From: Ancylobacter novellus DSM 506
GTDB taxonomy: Bacteria > Pseudomonadota > Alphaproteobacteria > Rhizobiales > Xanthobacteraceae
Assembly (NCBI RefSeq): GCF_000092925.1
Contig: NC_014217.1
Span: 4,588,001 to 4,652,000 of the forward strand
Direction: 5' to 3'
DNA length: 64,000 nucleotides
The notes beneath the pieces are model-generated. The model saw only the letters and a program-made list of their open reading frames with translations. It made no database searches and was not told where the DNA came from. Below, in pieces: positions 23,925-33,245 of this stretch. The translations under genes were made by a program, and so were the position numbers. The stretch's first letter is position 1, and each line of letters opens with the position of its first letter.

Positions 23925-23988
23925 GCGATACGGTTTCCCGTATACACACTTTCCAGGCGTGCGCCTTCAACCACTCGGCCACCCCTCC
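23899..23988 (-). tRNA. tRNA-Ser (anticodon GGA)
   Basis: A 90-nt gene read on the minus strand: acceptor GGAGGGG pairing with TCCCTCC, discriminator G, encoded CCA. The anticodon stem-loop CACGC-CTGGAAA-GTGTG gives anticodon GGA. The long variable arm is GTATACGGGAAACCGTATC-like, typical of serine tRNAs. The T-arm GGGTTCGAATCCC is intact. It reads UCC/UCU serine codons. Its 3' end is the attachment site of the element to its left. Confidence 0.97.
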
Positions 23989-24445
23989 GTCCGCGGGCCT
24001 GCGGCCCGGCGGCTTCGGCCGGCAGCGGCCGCGAGGCCGCCCCGTCGAAGAGGCGCGGAATATAGCGAAGCCCGTCACGCTGGCAAGCCGTCGCGGAAGG
24101 CGATGACGTGTTTCGTCTCCTCCGCCGCGATCCTCCACAGGCGCGTCCGGCTTTGCTCGCCCTCCTAGCCCTCCGACCTGCCGGCGTGATCGCGGCAAAT
24201 CCCGAGCAGTCCGGTCCGTCGGCCCAACCAGCGCGGCGGATGGCGGACAACCTGAAACCTGACCGTCTTCCTGAGGTGCTGGCCGAAGGCCAGCCTCGAA
24301 GGATGCTTGTCCGTGCACCTCGGAAATTCATCCTTCGAGGCTCGCTCCGCTCGCGCCTAAGGATGGCGGCGCCTTTTTCCGTCGGGCTCCGCGATCTGCC
24401 GCCCGGCGCTCCGGGCGACGCAGCGGGCCCCCTCGGCCCGCTCCC
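23989..24445. other. 457-bp intergenic region with a dispersed palindromic repeat
   Basis: No gene is supported. It contains the tRNA-Ser upstream region, a GC-rich stretch, and a palindromic intergenic repeat (24263-24369) related to the one at 58305-58449. Confidence 0.5.
24263..24369. repeat. Dispersed intergenic palindromic repeat, copy 1
   Basis: An inner 14-bp inverted repeat, AGCCTCGAAGGATG (24292-24305) with CATCCTTCGAGGCT (24329-24342), lies inside an imperfect outer dyad (24263-24279 with 24353-24369). The copy at 58305-58449 shares the core and outer ends. Families of this kind are common between genes in this order; function unknown. Confidence 0.65.
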
Positions 24446-24790
24446 TCAGTTCGCCGGGGCGGTGGTGGAGGTGATGGTGCAGCTCGCGGCGTCGGCCTTG
24501 GCGCCCATGAGGTGGACCTGGTCCTGGCCCTTCTCGCCGGCGACGACATTGTAGATCGTGGTGCCGGCTGAGCCGACTGCCTTGCCGCCGGCGGTGAAGG
24601 CGCAGTTGACGGCGACCGAGCCGACTGTGTTCGCCGTGCCGTTGACTACGGAAACGGCCATCACCGTGCCGACGTCGTTGGTGAAGATGTCGCCCTGCTG
24701 GAGCGTGAGGCCGGTCTCCGCCGTATAGGCGGCGGTGGCGAGGGTCGATACCGCGAGCAGGGCGAACGCCTGCCGTGCGACGAGATACAT
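24446..24790 (-). CDS. Secreted hypothetical protein (114 aa)
   Basis: A signal peptide is clear: MYLVARQAFALLAVSTLATA followed by AYTAETG, so cleavage lies near residue 22-24. The mature part is a compact beta-rich domain (FTNDVGTVMAVSVVNGTAN, TTIYNVVAGEKGQDQV) with two cysteines (CAFTAGG, ASCTITST) that could form a disulphide. Start ATG 24790; a longer reading lacks protein character. No family recognised. It is divergent from the RND efflux operon with a 388-bp gap. Confidence 0.65.
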   Translation of the reverse strand: MYLVARQAFALLAVSTLATAAYTAETGLTLQQGDIFTNDVGTVMAVSVVNGTANTVGSVAVNCAFTAGGKAVGSAGTTIYNVVAGEKGQDQVHLMGAKADAASCTITSTTAPAN

Positions 24791-25178
24791 GAAGCGCCCC
24801 GATGCGGCCCGTCGGCGGCAGCCGGGCCGTCGTCCTGACAGAGATGTCGCCGCGCGCGGCAGCCTAGAGCAAGCGCGGCAAAAGTCGAGACGAGGCGTCG
24901 CCGTCGCTGCGGAAACTTCGGTGCGCGTGGTTGCCGGCGATGGCAGGGGCGCGGCGACCCGGCGGGCGGCGGCACTGTGCTTGCACACGGCAATGGTCAT
25001 CACGTCGAAGAGCTTCCTGTGGCGGGTGATTCTGCGGCGCCGGGCCGCCGCTCGTCGTCAAAATTTCATCATGCCGTCACGACTATATTCATCAATACAC
25101 ACAAATAGTTGCTGCTAGACAACCCACCCGCCGACTGTATAGTCCGACGGCGGGGATCACGGACGATAGGGGAACGGG
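24791..25178 (+). promoter_or_regulatory. Intergenic region with promoter and dyad of the RND efflux operon
   Basis: The 388-bp gap has no supported gene. Near its right end TAGACA (25116-25121) and TATAGT (25138-25143), 16 bp apart, form a good sigma-70-like promoter ending 35 nt before the start codon. An inverted repeat CCCGCCG (25127-25133) with CGGCGGG (25148-25154) brackets the -10 box, a likely operator for a repressor encoded elsewhere. Confidence 0.5.
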
Positions 25179-26435
25179 ATGGGGCCGAGCGTATGTCTGG
25201 CGGGGCGGCGGCGCATGGGAGCCGGCCTGCTCGGAATCGGGGCGGTGGCCCTGCTGCTCGCGGCCTGCTCCGAACAGAATCAGTACGTCGCTCCCCCGCC
25301 GCCCAAGGTCACGGTCGCCAAGCCTCTCAAGCAGGAGGTGACGCGCTATCTCGAGCTCACCGGCAACACCTCCGCCATCAACTCGGTCGACCTCGTCGCC
25401 CGCGTCGAGGGCTTCCTGATGTCGATCGACTACCAGGACGGCAAGGTGGCCAAGAAGGGCGAGCGCCTGTTCCTGATCCAGCAGGACACCTACCAGGCCG
25501 ACCTAGACCAGGCGAAGGCACAGCTCGCTTCCGCCAACGCCCAGCTCACCAACACCTCGGCGGAATATCAGCGCCAGCAGACGCTCGGCCAGCAGGACTT
25601 CTCCTCGCAAGCGACCGTCGACAAGGCCCGCGCGGCGATGGAGCAGTCGCAGGCCTCGGTCGACGCCGCCAAGGCGAGCATCGAGATCGCCACCATCAAT
25701 TACGGCTACACCACCGTGATCGCGCCGTTCGACGGCATCGTCACCCGTCATCTCCAGGATGTGGGCCAGCTCGTCGGCAACGGCCAGCCGACCAAGCTCG
25801 CCACCATCGTGCAGATGAACCCGATCTACGCCTATTTCAGCCTCAGCGAGAACCAGGTGCTGCGCATCAAGCAGACGCTCGCCGCGGAGGGACGCACCGT
25901 CGAGGACGTCAAGCAGGTGGAGATCGACATCGGCCTGCAGAACGAGGGCGACGACTACCCGCACAAGGGCCGGCTCGACTACGTCTCGCCGGAAGTGGAC
26001 CCGGCGACCGGCACGCTGCTGGTGCGCGGCGTGTTCGAGAACGAGAAGCTGTCGCTGCTGCCCGGCCTGTTCGCGCGCGTGCGCATCCCGGTCCAGAGGA
26101 TCCCCGACGCCTTCCTGGTGGAGGACACCGCCATCGGCCAGGCCCAGCAGGGCCGCTACTTGCTGGTGGTCAACAAGGACAATGTGGTCGAGCAGAAGAT
26201 CGTCACCATCGGCCAGAAGCAGGGCCAGTACCGCGTGATCGAATCCGGCCTTGCGGACGACGACCGGGTCGTGGTCGGCGGCATCCTGCGCGCCACGCCG
26301 GGCTCCAAGGTGGACCCGGAGGAGGCGCCGGCCAGCGCGGCGCCCGCCAGCGCCCCGGCAGATGCGCCGGCGAGTGCGCCTGCCAGCGCTCCGGCGCCGG
26401 CCGCGCCTGCTGCGGCGCCGAAGCCCGCCAACTGA
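25179..26435 (+). CDS. RND efflux periplasmic adaptor (membrane fusion lipoprotein)
   Basis: A 418-residue lipoprotein with hydrophobic signal and lipobox LLAAC (Cys30). The MFP domains follow: a barrel-sandwich strand (VDLVARVEGFLMSIDYQDGK), a long alpha-hairpin (QADLDQAKAQLASANAQLTN), the returning lipoyl half (TVIAPFDGIVTRHLQDVGQL) and the beta-barrel. It bridges the inner-membrane pump encoded next to an outer-membrane channel. Unusually, the last 45 residues are an Ala/Pro/Ser-rich tail (APASAAPASAPADAPASAPA). It lies 45 nt before the pump gene. No outer-membrane factor gene follows, so one must be borrowed from elsewhere. Confidence 0.92.
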   Translation: MGPSVCLAGRRRMGAGLLGIGAVALLLAACSEQNQYVAPPPPKVTVAKPLKQEVTRYLELTGNTSAINSVDLVARVEGFLMSIDYQDGKVAKKGERLFLIQQDTYQADLDQAKAQLASANAQLTNTSAEYQRQQTLGQQDFSSQATVDKARAAMEQSQASVDAAKASIEIATINYGYTTVIAPFDGIVTRHLQDVGQLVGNGQPTKLATIVQMNPIYAYFSLSENQVLRIKQTLAAEGRTVEDVKQVEIDIGLQNEGDDYPHKGRLDYVSPEVDPATGTLLVRGVFENEKLSLLPGLFARVRIPVQRIPDAFLVEDTAIGQAQQGRYLLVVNKDNVVEQKIVTIGQKQGQYRVIESGLADDDRVVVGGILRATPGSKVDPEEAPASAAPASAPADAPASAPASAPAPAAPAAAPKPAN

Positions 26436-26480
26436 CCGACGAACGCCTGAACCGGATCGCCCGAACCGAAGGCCCGTAAC

Positions 26481-29400
26481 ATGATCTCGCGCTTCTTCAT
26501 CGAACGGCCGGTTCTCGCCAATGTGCTCGCGCTGGTGCTTGTGCTCATCGGCAGTGTGGCGCTGATCACCCTGCCGGTCGCGCAATATCCCAACGTCGTG
26601 CCGCCGACCGTGCAGGTGACGACGCTCTATCCCGGTTCCAGCGCGCGCACCCTGGTCGACACGGTGGCGCTGCCGATCGAGCAGCAGGTCAACGGCGTCG
26701 AAGGCATGCTCTACATGCAGTCGACCAGCGCCAGCGACGGCACCTACACGCTCACCGTCACCTTCGCCATCGGCACCGATCCGGACTTCGCGCAGGTGTT
26801 GGTGCAGAACCGCGTGGCGATCGCTATGGCCTCGCTGCCGGAGGCGGTGCAGCTGCAGGGCGTGACCACCCAGAAGAAGTCGACCGCCGTCCTGCAATTC
26901 GTCGCCCTCTACTCGCCGGACGAGCGCTACGACAGCCTGTTCCTGGCCAATTACGGCGTGATCAACCTGCAGGACGAGATCGCCCGCCTGCAGGGCGTCG
27001 GCAATGTGCAGATCCTCGGCGCCGGCCAGTACGCCATGCGCGTCTGGCTCGATCCGGACGCGCTGCAGACGCGCCAGCTCACGCCCCAGGACGTGATCAG
27101 CGCCATCCAGCAGCAGAGCCAGGAGGTCGCCTCCGGCGTCGTCGGCATGCCGCCGGTGCCCAAGGGGCAGAACTTCCAGTACACGCTGGTGATGGACGGG
27201 CGGCTCAACGACGCCGCCGACTACGAGAACATCATCGTCAAGGTCTCGAATGCCGATGGCGGGCGCATCACGCGCCTGCGCGACGTCGGCCGCGTCGAGC
27301 TCGGCGCGCAGACCTACAGCCAGGTCTTCACCTTCAACGGCAAGCCATCGGCCTCGCTCGGCATCTATCCGCTGCCGGGAGCGAATTCGCTCCAGGTCGC
27401 CGGCGAGGTTAAGGCGAAGATGGAGGAACTCGCCAAGGCCTTCCCCCCCGGCCTCGCCTACGCGGTTCCGTTCGACACCACCGTCTTCGTCAACGCCTCG
27501 ATCAACGAGGTGTACAAGACGCTGTTCGAGGCCGGCATCCTCGTGCTCATCGTCATCCTGGTGTTCCTGCAGGACTGGCGCGCGACGCTGGTGCCGGCGA
27601 CCACCGTGCCGGTGACCATCATCGGCACCTTCGCGGCCATGGCGGCGATGGGCTTCACGGTGAACCTGTCGACCCTGTTCGCCATCGTGCTCGCCATTGG
27701 CATCGTGGTCGACGACGCCATCGTCATCGTCGAGGGCGTGGCGCGGCACATCGAGAAGGGGCTGCCCGGGCGGCTCGCCGCCGAGAAGGCGATGGACGAG
27801 CTGTTCGGCCCGATCATCGGCATCACCCTGGTGCTGATGTCGGTGTTCATCCCGGCCGCCTTCATGCCCGGCCTCACCGGCCAGCTCTACCAGCAATTCG
27901 CCCTCGTCATCGCCGCGACCGCCTTCATCTCAGCGATCAACGCGATGACGCTGAAGCCGACGCAGTGCGCGCTCTGGCTGCGCCCGCCGGTGCCGCCGGA
28001 GAAGCGCAACTTCTTCTATCGCGGCTTCAACGCCGTCTACGACCGCGCCGAGCACTGGTACGCCCGCCTCATCAGCCGGATGGTCCATGCGGCCGGGTTC
28101 GTCACTCTCGTCGGCCTGGTGCTGATCGGCGTGGCCATATGGGGGCTCACCCGCGTGCCCACCGGCTTCCTGCCGACGGAAGATCAGGGCTACGTGCTGA
28201 TCGGGGCGCAGTTGCCCGACGCCGCCTCGCTCCAGCGCACCGAGGCGGTGATGCAGCAGGTCTCCGAGATCGCCATGAAGACGCCGGGCGTGAAGAACGT
28301 CGTCGCGGTCTCCGGCGTCTCCGTGCTCGACAACAACGCCACCCTGCCCAATGGCGGCGTCGCCTATGTCATCCTCGAGGACTGGAGCGTGCGCGACAAG
28401 GCCGGGCAGGGGCTGCTCTATATCTACGAGACGCTCAACAAGGAGCTTCAGCAGGTCGACGAGGCGACCACCTTCGTGCTGGTGCCGCCGGCGATCCAGG
28501 GCGTCGGCAACGCCTCCGGCTTCACGATGATGCTGGAGTCCAAGAATGGCAGTTTCGATTTCGTCGAGCTGCAGAGCTTCACCCAGGCCATCGTGCAGAA
28601 CGCCTCGACCCAGTCGGCGCTGCAGCGGCTCTCGACCTCGTTCCGCGCGACCGTGCCCCAGCTCCAGCTGAACATCGACCGCATCAAGGCCGAGACGTTG
28701 GGCGTGACGGTCGGCCAGGTGTTCTCCACCGTGCAGGGCTATGTCGGCTCGAGCTACGTCACCCAGTTCAACCGGTTCGGCCAGACCTTCCAGGCCTATA
28801 TCCAGGCCGAGGCCGATTATCGCCGCACGCCGGAGGAGATCCTCAACCTCAAGATCCGCACGCCGGATGGCACGATGGTGCCGCTTGGCACGCTGGCCGA
28901 GGTGAAGCCGACGCTCGGCCCGCCGCTGATCACACTGTATAATCTGTACCCAGCCTCGACCATCCTCGGCGCTCCGGCCACCGGCTTCTCCTCCGGGCAG
29001 GCGCTCGACATCATGGAGCAGATCTCCGACAGCACGTTGCCGCCGGGCATGGGCTTCAACTGGAGCGCGATGTCGTACCAGGAGAAGGTGGTCGGCAACG
29101 AGGTCTACTACGTCTTCGGCCTCGCCATCCTCTTGGTCTATTTCGTGCTCGCCGGCCAGTATGAGAGCTGGGTCCTGCCGCTCTCCGTGCTGCTCGCCGT
29201 GCCGCTCGCCCTTCTCGGCACGGTCGGCGCGCTGACCGGGCTCGGCGTCGCCAACAACCTCTACACCCAGATCGGCCTGATCCTGCTGATCGCGCTCTCC
29301 GCCAAGAACGCCATCCTCATCGTCGAATTCGCCCGCGAGAAGCGGGCGGAGGGCATGGAGCTGATGGACGCGGCGGTGGAGGCGGCGCGGCTGCGCTTCC

Positions 29401-29669
29401 GGCCGATCCTGATGACCTCCTTCGCCTTCATCCTGGGCGTGCTGCCACTGGTGCTCGCTACCGGTGCCGGCGCCAATTCGCGCAAGTCGATCGGCATCGC
29501 CGTGTTCTCGGGCATGCTCGCCTCGACCTGCCTCGCGGTGCTGTTCGTGCCGTCCTTCTACACCGTGCTGCAGCGCTTCGAGGAATGGCGCGCACGCGGC
29601 AAGGACGGCAAGGCTCCGTCCGCGCCGGCCGCGAGCGAAGCGGGTGGCGAGCCGAGCCCGGCGCCGTAA
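26481..29669 (+). CDS. RND multidrug efflux permease (HAE1 family, AcrB/MexB-like)
   Basis: A 1062-residue pump of standard length. It starts MISRFFIERPVLANVLALVL and has QYPNVVPPTVQVTTLYPGSS, the TM4 proton-relay pair in IGIVVDDAIVIVE, and the TM10 Lys in LSAKNAILIVEFA. Twelve membrane helices and two large periplasmic loops are expected. It exports hydrophobic drugs, detergents or solvents by proton antiport with the adaptor encoded upstream. Substrate range cannot be told from sequence. The 222-bp gap after it, before the transglutaminase operon, shows nothing notable. Confidence 0.95.
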   Translation: MISRFFIERPVLANVLALVLVLIGSVALITLPVAQYPNVVPPTVQVTTLYPGSSARTLVDTVALPIEQQVNGVEGMLYMQSTSASDGTYTLTVTFAIGTDPDFAQVLVQNRVAIAMASLPEAVQLQGVTTQKKSTAVLQFVALYSPDERYDSLFLANYGVINLQDEIARLQGVGNVQILGAGQYAMRVWLDPDALQTRQLTPQDVISAIQQQSQEVASGVVGMPPVPKGQNFQYTLVMDGRLNDAADYENIIVKVSNADGGRITRLRDVGRVELGAQTYSQVFTFNGKPSASLGIYPLPGANSLQVAGEVKAKMEELAKAFPPGLAYAVPFDTTVFVNASINEVYKTLFEAGILVLIVILVFLQDWRATLVPATTVPVTIIGTFAAMAAMGFTVNLSTLFAIVLAIGIVVDDAIVIVEGVARHIEKGLPGRLAAEKAMDELFGPIIGITLVLMSVFIPAAFMPGLTGQLYQQFALVIAATAFISAINAMTLKPTQCALWLRPPVPPEKRNFFYRGFNAVYDRAEHWYARLISRMVHAAGFVTLVGLVLIGVAIWGLTRVPTGFLPTEDQGYVLIGAQLPDAASLQRTEAVMQQVSEIAMKTPGVKNVVAVSGVSVLDNNATLPNGGVAYVILEDWSVRDKAGQGLLYIYETLNKELQQVDEATTFVLVPPAIQGVGNASGFTMMLESKNGSFDFVELQSFTQAIVQNASTQSALQRLSTSFRATVPQLQLNIDRIKAETLGVTVGQVFSTVQGYVGSSYVTQFNRFGQTFQAYIQAEADYRRTPEEILNLKIRTPDGTMVPLGTLAEVKPTLGPPLITLYNLYPASTILGAPATGFSSGQALDIMEQISDSTLPPGMGFNWSAMSYQEKVVGNEVYYVFGLAILLVYFVLAGQYESWVLPLSVLLAVPLALLGTVGALTGLGVANNLYTQIGLILLIALSAKNAILIVEFAREKRAEGMELMDAAVEAARLRFRPILMTSFAFILGVLPLVLATGAGANSRKSIGIAVFSGMLASTCLAVLFVPSFYTVLQRFEEWRARGKDGKAPSAPAASEAGGEPSPAP

Positions 29670-29900
29670 GCCAGCCGGCGGTCGCGGGCGCCTGCAATTG
29701 CGGCAACCCCGTGATGTTTCCCTAGGCGTTCGCCGCGGATTGGATACAGTTCCCGACCGCGACGATCACGGGCAAGGCAGGCTCGGGACCCCGCGCATCC
29801 GCGCGGCACGATTCCTGCGTTCCTCCTCGCTGTCGCGTCCCGGGGGCGCCGCGCGGCAGCGGTATCGCGCGGAGCCGATCCTGCCTGTCAGTTGGTGCCT

Positions 29901-32900
29901 ATGACAATCTTCGCCAGCCTGCATCACGTCACGGCCTACAAGTACGACCGTCCGGTCGCCCTGGGCCCCCAGATCATCAGGCTGCGCCCGGCGCCGCATT
30001 GCCGGACACCGGTGAAGAGCTATTCGCTCAAGGTCACGCCCTCCAACCACTTCGTGAACTGGCAGCAGGACCCGTTCGGCAACTGGATGGCGCGCTTCGT
30101 CTTCCCGGAGAAGGCGACCGAGTTCCGCATCGAGGTCGACCTGATCGCCGACATGACGGTCTACAACCCGTTCGACTTCTTCATCGAGGAATATGCCGAG
30201 AAGCTGCCCTTCGCCTACACGGCCGAGCTCGCCAAGGAGCTGATCCCCTATCTGGAACTGGAGGAGGGCGGCCCGCTCGTCGACGCCTTCGTCGAGGAGG
30301 TGCGCCCGCCCGAAGGCGCGCCGACCGTCGACTATCTCGTCGCCCTCAACCAGAAGCTCCAGAACCGCATCGGCTACCTCATCCGCATGGAGCCGGGCGT
30401 GCAGAAGCCGGACGAGACGCTCTCGCTCGCCGCAGGCTCCTGCCGCGATTCCGGCTGGCTGCTGGTACAGGTCCTGCGCCGGCTCGGCCTCGCCGCCCGC
30501 TTCGTCTCCGGCTACCTCATCCAGCTCAAGCCCGACGTGAAGGCGCTCGACGGCCCGACCGGCACCGAGGTCGACTTCACCGACCTGCACGCCTGGTGCG
30601 AGGTCTACCTGCCCGGCGCCGGCTGGATCGGCCTCGACCCGACCTCGGGCCTTTTGTGCGGCGAGAGCCATCTGCCGCTCTGCGCCACGCCGAACTACGT
30701 CTCCGCCGCGCCGATCACCGGCGGGTTCTCGGCGGCGGAGGGCACCAAGACCGAGTTCGAGTTCGACATGAAGGTCACGCGCGTCGCCGAGAAGCCGCGC
30801 GTGACGCTGCCCTTCTCCGACGAGGCCTGGGCGGCGCTCGATGCGCTCGGCGACAAGGTCGACGCGGATCTCGCCGCGCAGGACGTGCGCCTCACCATGG
30901 GCGGCGAGCCGACCTTCATCTCCATCGACGACTATCAGGGCGCCGAGTGGAACACTTCCGCGGTCGGCCCGACCAAGCGCATGCGCGCCGACGACCTGAT
31001 CCGCCGGCTGCGGAAGCGCTTCGCGCCCGGCGGCATGATGCATTACGGCCAGGGCAAGTGGTATCCGGGCGAGAGCCTGCCGCGCTGGACCTTTTCGCTC
31101 TACTGGCGCAAGGACGGCAAGCCGATCTGGCGCGACCCGGAGCTGATCGCCACCGAGAGCCTGGCCGGCGCCACCACCGAGGATTCCCGCGTCTTCACCG
31201 AGAACCTCGCCGAGCGGCTGGGCATCGGCTCGAGCTTCGCCGTTCCCGCCTATGAGGACCCGGCGCACTGGATCCTCAAGGAGAACGACCTTCCCGAGAA
31301 TGTCGACCCGTTCGATTCCAAGCTGGAGGACCCCGAGGCGCGCGCCCGCATCGCCCGCGTCTTCGAGCGCGGTCTCGGCCGGCCGAGCGGCTATGTGCTG
31401 CCCGTCCAGCGCTGGCAGGCGCGCGCCAATCGCGGCTGGGTCAGCGAGCGCTGGCGCTTTCGGCGCGGCAAGCTGTTCCTCGTCCCCGGCGATTCGCCGG
31501 TCGGCTTCCGCCTGCCGCTGGCGGCCCTGCCCTGGGTGCCGCCCGCGGCCTACCCCTATGTGAACCCCGCCGACCCGACATCCATCGCCGGCGACCTGCC
31601 GGACGCCGAGACGCTGCACCAGCTCTATCGCCGCGTGACCACCGACGAGGAGCAGCAGGAGCAGGTCGACCAGGTGCTCACCGGCTCCGGCGCGGTGCGC
31701 ACCGCCATCTCCATCGAGCCGCGCAACGGCCGGCTCTGCGTGTTCATGCCGCCGACCGAGCGGCTGGAGGACTATCTGGAGCTGCTCGCCGCGGTCGAGG
31801 TGACGGCGGCCGAATTGAAGCTCCCCGTCCATATCGAGGGCTACACGCCGCCGGTCGACCCGCGCCTCAACGTCATCCGCGTCGCGCCCGATCCGGGTGT
31901 CATCGAGGTTAACGTCCATCCGGCCGCGAACTGGAAGACCTGCGTCGAGATCACCCGCGACCTCTATGAGGAGGCGCGGCTCTCCCGTCTCGGCACCGAG
32001 AAGTTCATGATCGATGGCCGCCACACCGGCACCGGCGGCGGCAACCATGTGGTGGTCGGCGGCGCCACCCCGGCCGATAGCCCGTTCCTGCGCCGGCCGG
32101 ACCTCTTGAAGAGCCTCGTCACCTACTGGCAGCGCCACCCCTCGCTGTCCTATTTGTTCTCGGGCCTGTTCATCGGGCCGACCAGCCAGGCGCCGCGCAT
32201 CGACGAGGCGCGGCACGACAGCCTCTACGAGCTGGAGATCGCCATGGCCAACGTGCCGGCGCCCGGCAAGGGGCAGGCGCCGCCACCCTGGCTGGTCGAC
32301 CGGCTGTTCCGCAACCTGCTCACCGACGTCACCGGCAACACCCACCGCTCCGAGATCTGCATCGACAAGCTGTTCTCGCCGGACGGGCCGACGGGACGGC
32401 TCGGCCTGGTCGAGTTCCGCTCCTTCGAGATGCCGCCGGACTGGCGCATGTCGCTCGCCCAGCAATTATTGCTGCGCGCGCTCATTGCGTGGTTCTGGCG
32501 CGAGCCGCAGGAAGGCGTGCTCGCCCGCTGGGGCACGGCGCTCGCCGACCGCTTCATGCTGCCGCATTTCGTCTGGGCCGACTTCATGGACGTGCTGCAC
32601 GACCTCGGCCGCGCCGGCTACCACATCGACCCGATGTGGTTCGAGGCGCAGCGCGAGTTCCGCTTCCCCTATTTCGGCCAGGTCGAGCATGGCGGGGTGA
32701 CGCTGGAGCTGCGTCAGGCGCTGGAGCCGTGGCACGTGCTGGGCGAGGAGGGCGCCGTCGGCGGCACGGTGCGCTTCGTCGATTCGTCCGTCGAACGCCT
32801 GCAGGTCCGCGTCGAGGGGCTGAACCCGATCCGCCATGTCGTCGCCTGCAACGGCCGCCGCCTGCCGCTGCTGCCGACGGGGCGCTTCGGCGAATATGTC

Positions 32901-33212
32901 GCCGGCGTGCGGTTCAAGGCGTGGCAGCCGGCCTCGGGCCTGCACCCCACCATCCCCGTGCACGCGCCGCTTTCCTTCGACATTGTCGACCTGTGGTCGA
33001 ACCGCTCGCTGGGCGGTTGCGTCTACCATGTCGCCCATCCAGGCGGGCGGAACTACGAGACTTTTCCGGTGAATTCCTACGAGGCGCAGGCCCGGCGGCT
33101 GGCGCGCTTCCAGGATTACGGCCACACTCCCGGCTACCTGTTCGTGCCGCCCGAGGAGGCGTCCGCCGAATTCCCGGCGACGCTCGACCTGCGGCGCCCG
33201 GCACGGATCTGA
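29901..33212 (+). CDS. Transglutaminase-like / DUF2126 fusion protein (1103 aa)
   Basis: The N-terminal half is a bacterial transglutaminase-like protease: [20 protein letters not shown] start motif, catalytic Cys181 in [11 protein letters not shown], His230 in [19 protein letters not shown] and Asp246 in GLDPTSG. From about residue 300 the protein is DUF2126 ([98 protein letters not shown]), a domain with circularly permuted ATP-grasp/glutamine-synthetase-like character. ATG 29901 is preferred over the TTG at 29892. It is the first gene of a three-gene operon. Predicted role: peptide cleavage plus amide-bond ligation; the substrate is unknown. Confidence 0.9.
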   Translation: MTIFASLHHVTAYKYDRPVALGPQIIRLRPAPHCRTPVKSYSLKVTPSNHFVNWQQDPFGNWMARFVFPEKATEFRIEVDLIADMTVYNPFDFFIEEYAEKLPFAYTAELAKELIPYLELEEGGPLVDAFVEEVRPPEGAPTVDYLVALNQKLQNRIGYLIRMEPGVQKPDETLSLAAGSCRDSGWLLVQVLRRLGLAARFVSGYLIQLKPDVKALDGPTGTEVDFTDLHAWCEVYLPGAGWIGLDPTSGLLCGESHLPLCATPNYVSAAPITGGFSAAEGTKTEFEFDMKVTRVAEKPRVTLPFSDEAWAALDALGDKVDADLAAQDVRLTMGGEPTFISIDDYQGAEWNTSAVGPTKRMRADDLIRRLRKRFAPGGMMHYGQGKWYPGESLPRWTFSLYWRKDGKPIWRDPELIATESLAGATTEDSRVFTENLAERLGIGSSFAVPAYEDPAHWILKENDLPENVDPFDSKLEDPEARARIARVFERGLGRPSGYVLPVQRWQARANRGWVSERWRFRRGKLFLVPGDSPVGFRLPLAALPWVPPAAYPYVNPADPTSIAGDLPDAETLHQLYRRVTTDEEQQEQVDQVLTGSGAVRTAISIEPRNGRLCVFMPPTERLEDYLELLAAVEVTAAELKLPVHIEGYTPPVDPRLNVIRVAPDPGVIEVNVHPAANWKTCVEITRDLYEEARLSRLGTEKFMIDGRHTGTGGGNHVVVGGATPADSPFLRRPDLLKSLVTYWQRHPSLSYLFSGLFIGPTSQAPRIDEARHDSLYELEIAMANVPAPGKGQAPPPWLVDRLFRNLLTDVTGNTHRSEICIDKLFSPDGPTGRLGLVEFRSFEMPPDWRMSLAQQLLLRALIAWFWREPQEGVLARWGTALADRFMLPHFVWADFMDVLHDLGRAGYHIDPMWFEAQREFRFPYFGQVEHGGVTLELRQALEPWHVLGEEGAVGGTVRFVDSSVERLQVRVEGLNPIRHVVACNGRRLPLLPTGRFGEYVAGVRFKAWQPASGLHPTIPVHAPLSFDIVDLWSNRSLGGCVYHVAHPGGRNYETFPVNSYEAQARRLARFQDYGHTPGYLFVPPEEASAEFPATLDLRRPARI

Positions 33213-33245
33213 CACGGCGCCCTATGCGCGCGCCGAGAGGGAGCC

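Noticed and set aside
25503..27896. A 797-codon open frame on the minus strand opposite the efflux genes
   Set aside because: It is the antisense shadow of the MFP and RND permease genes; the translation is His/Arg/Glu-rich with no family features, as expected from high-GC codon bias.
29766..32465. An 899-codon minus-strand open frame opposite the transglutaminase-DUF2126 gene
   Set aside because: Antisense shadow of a clearly conserved gene; composition is repetitive Arg/Gly/His/Glu without motifs.
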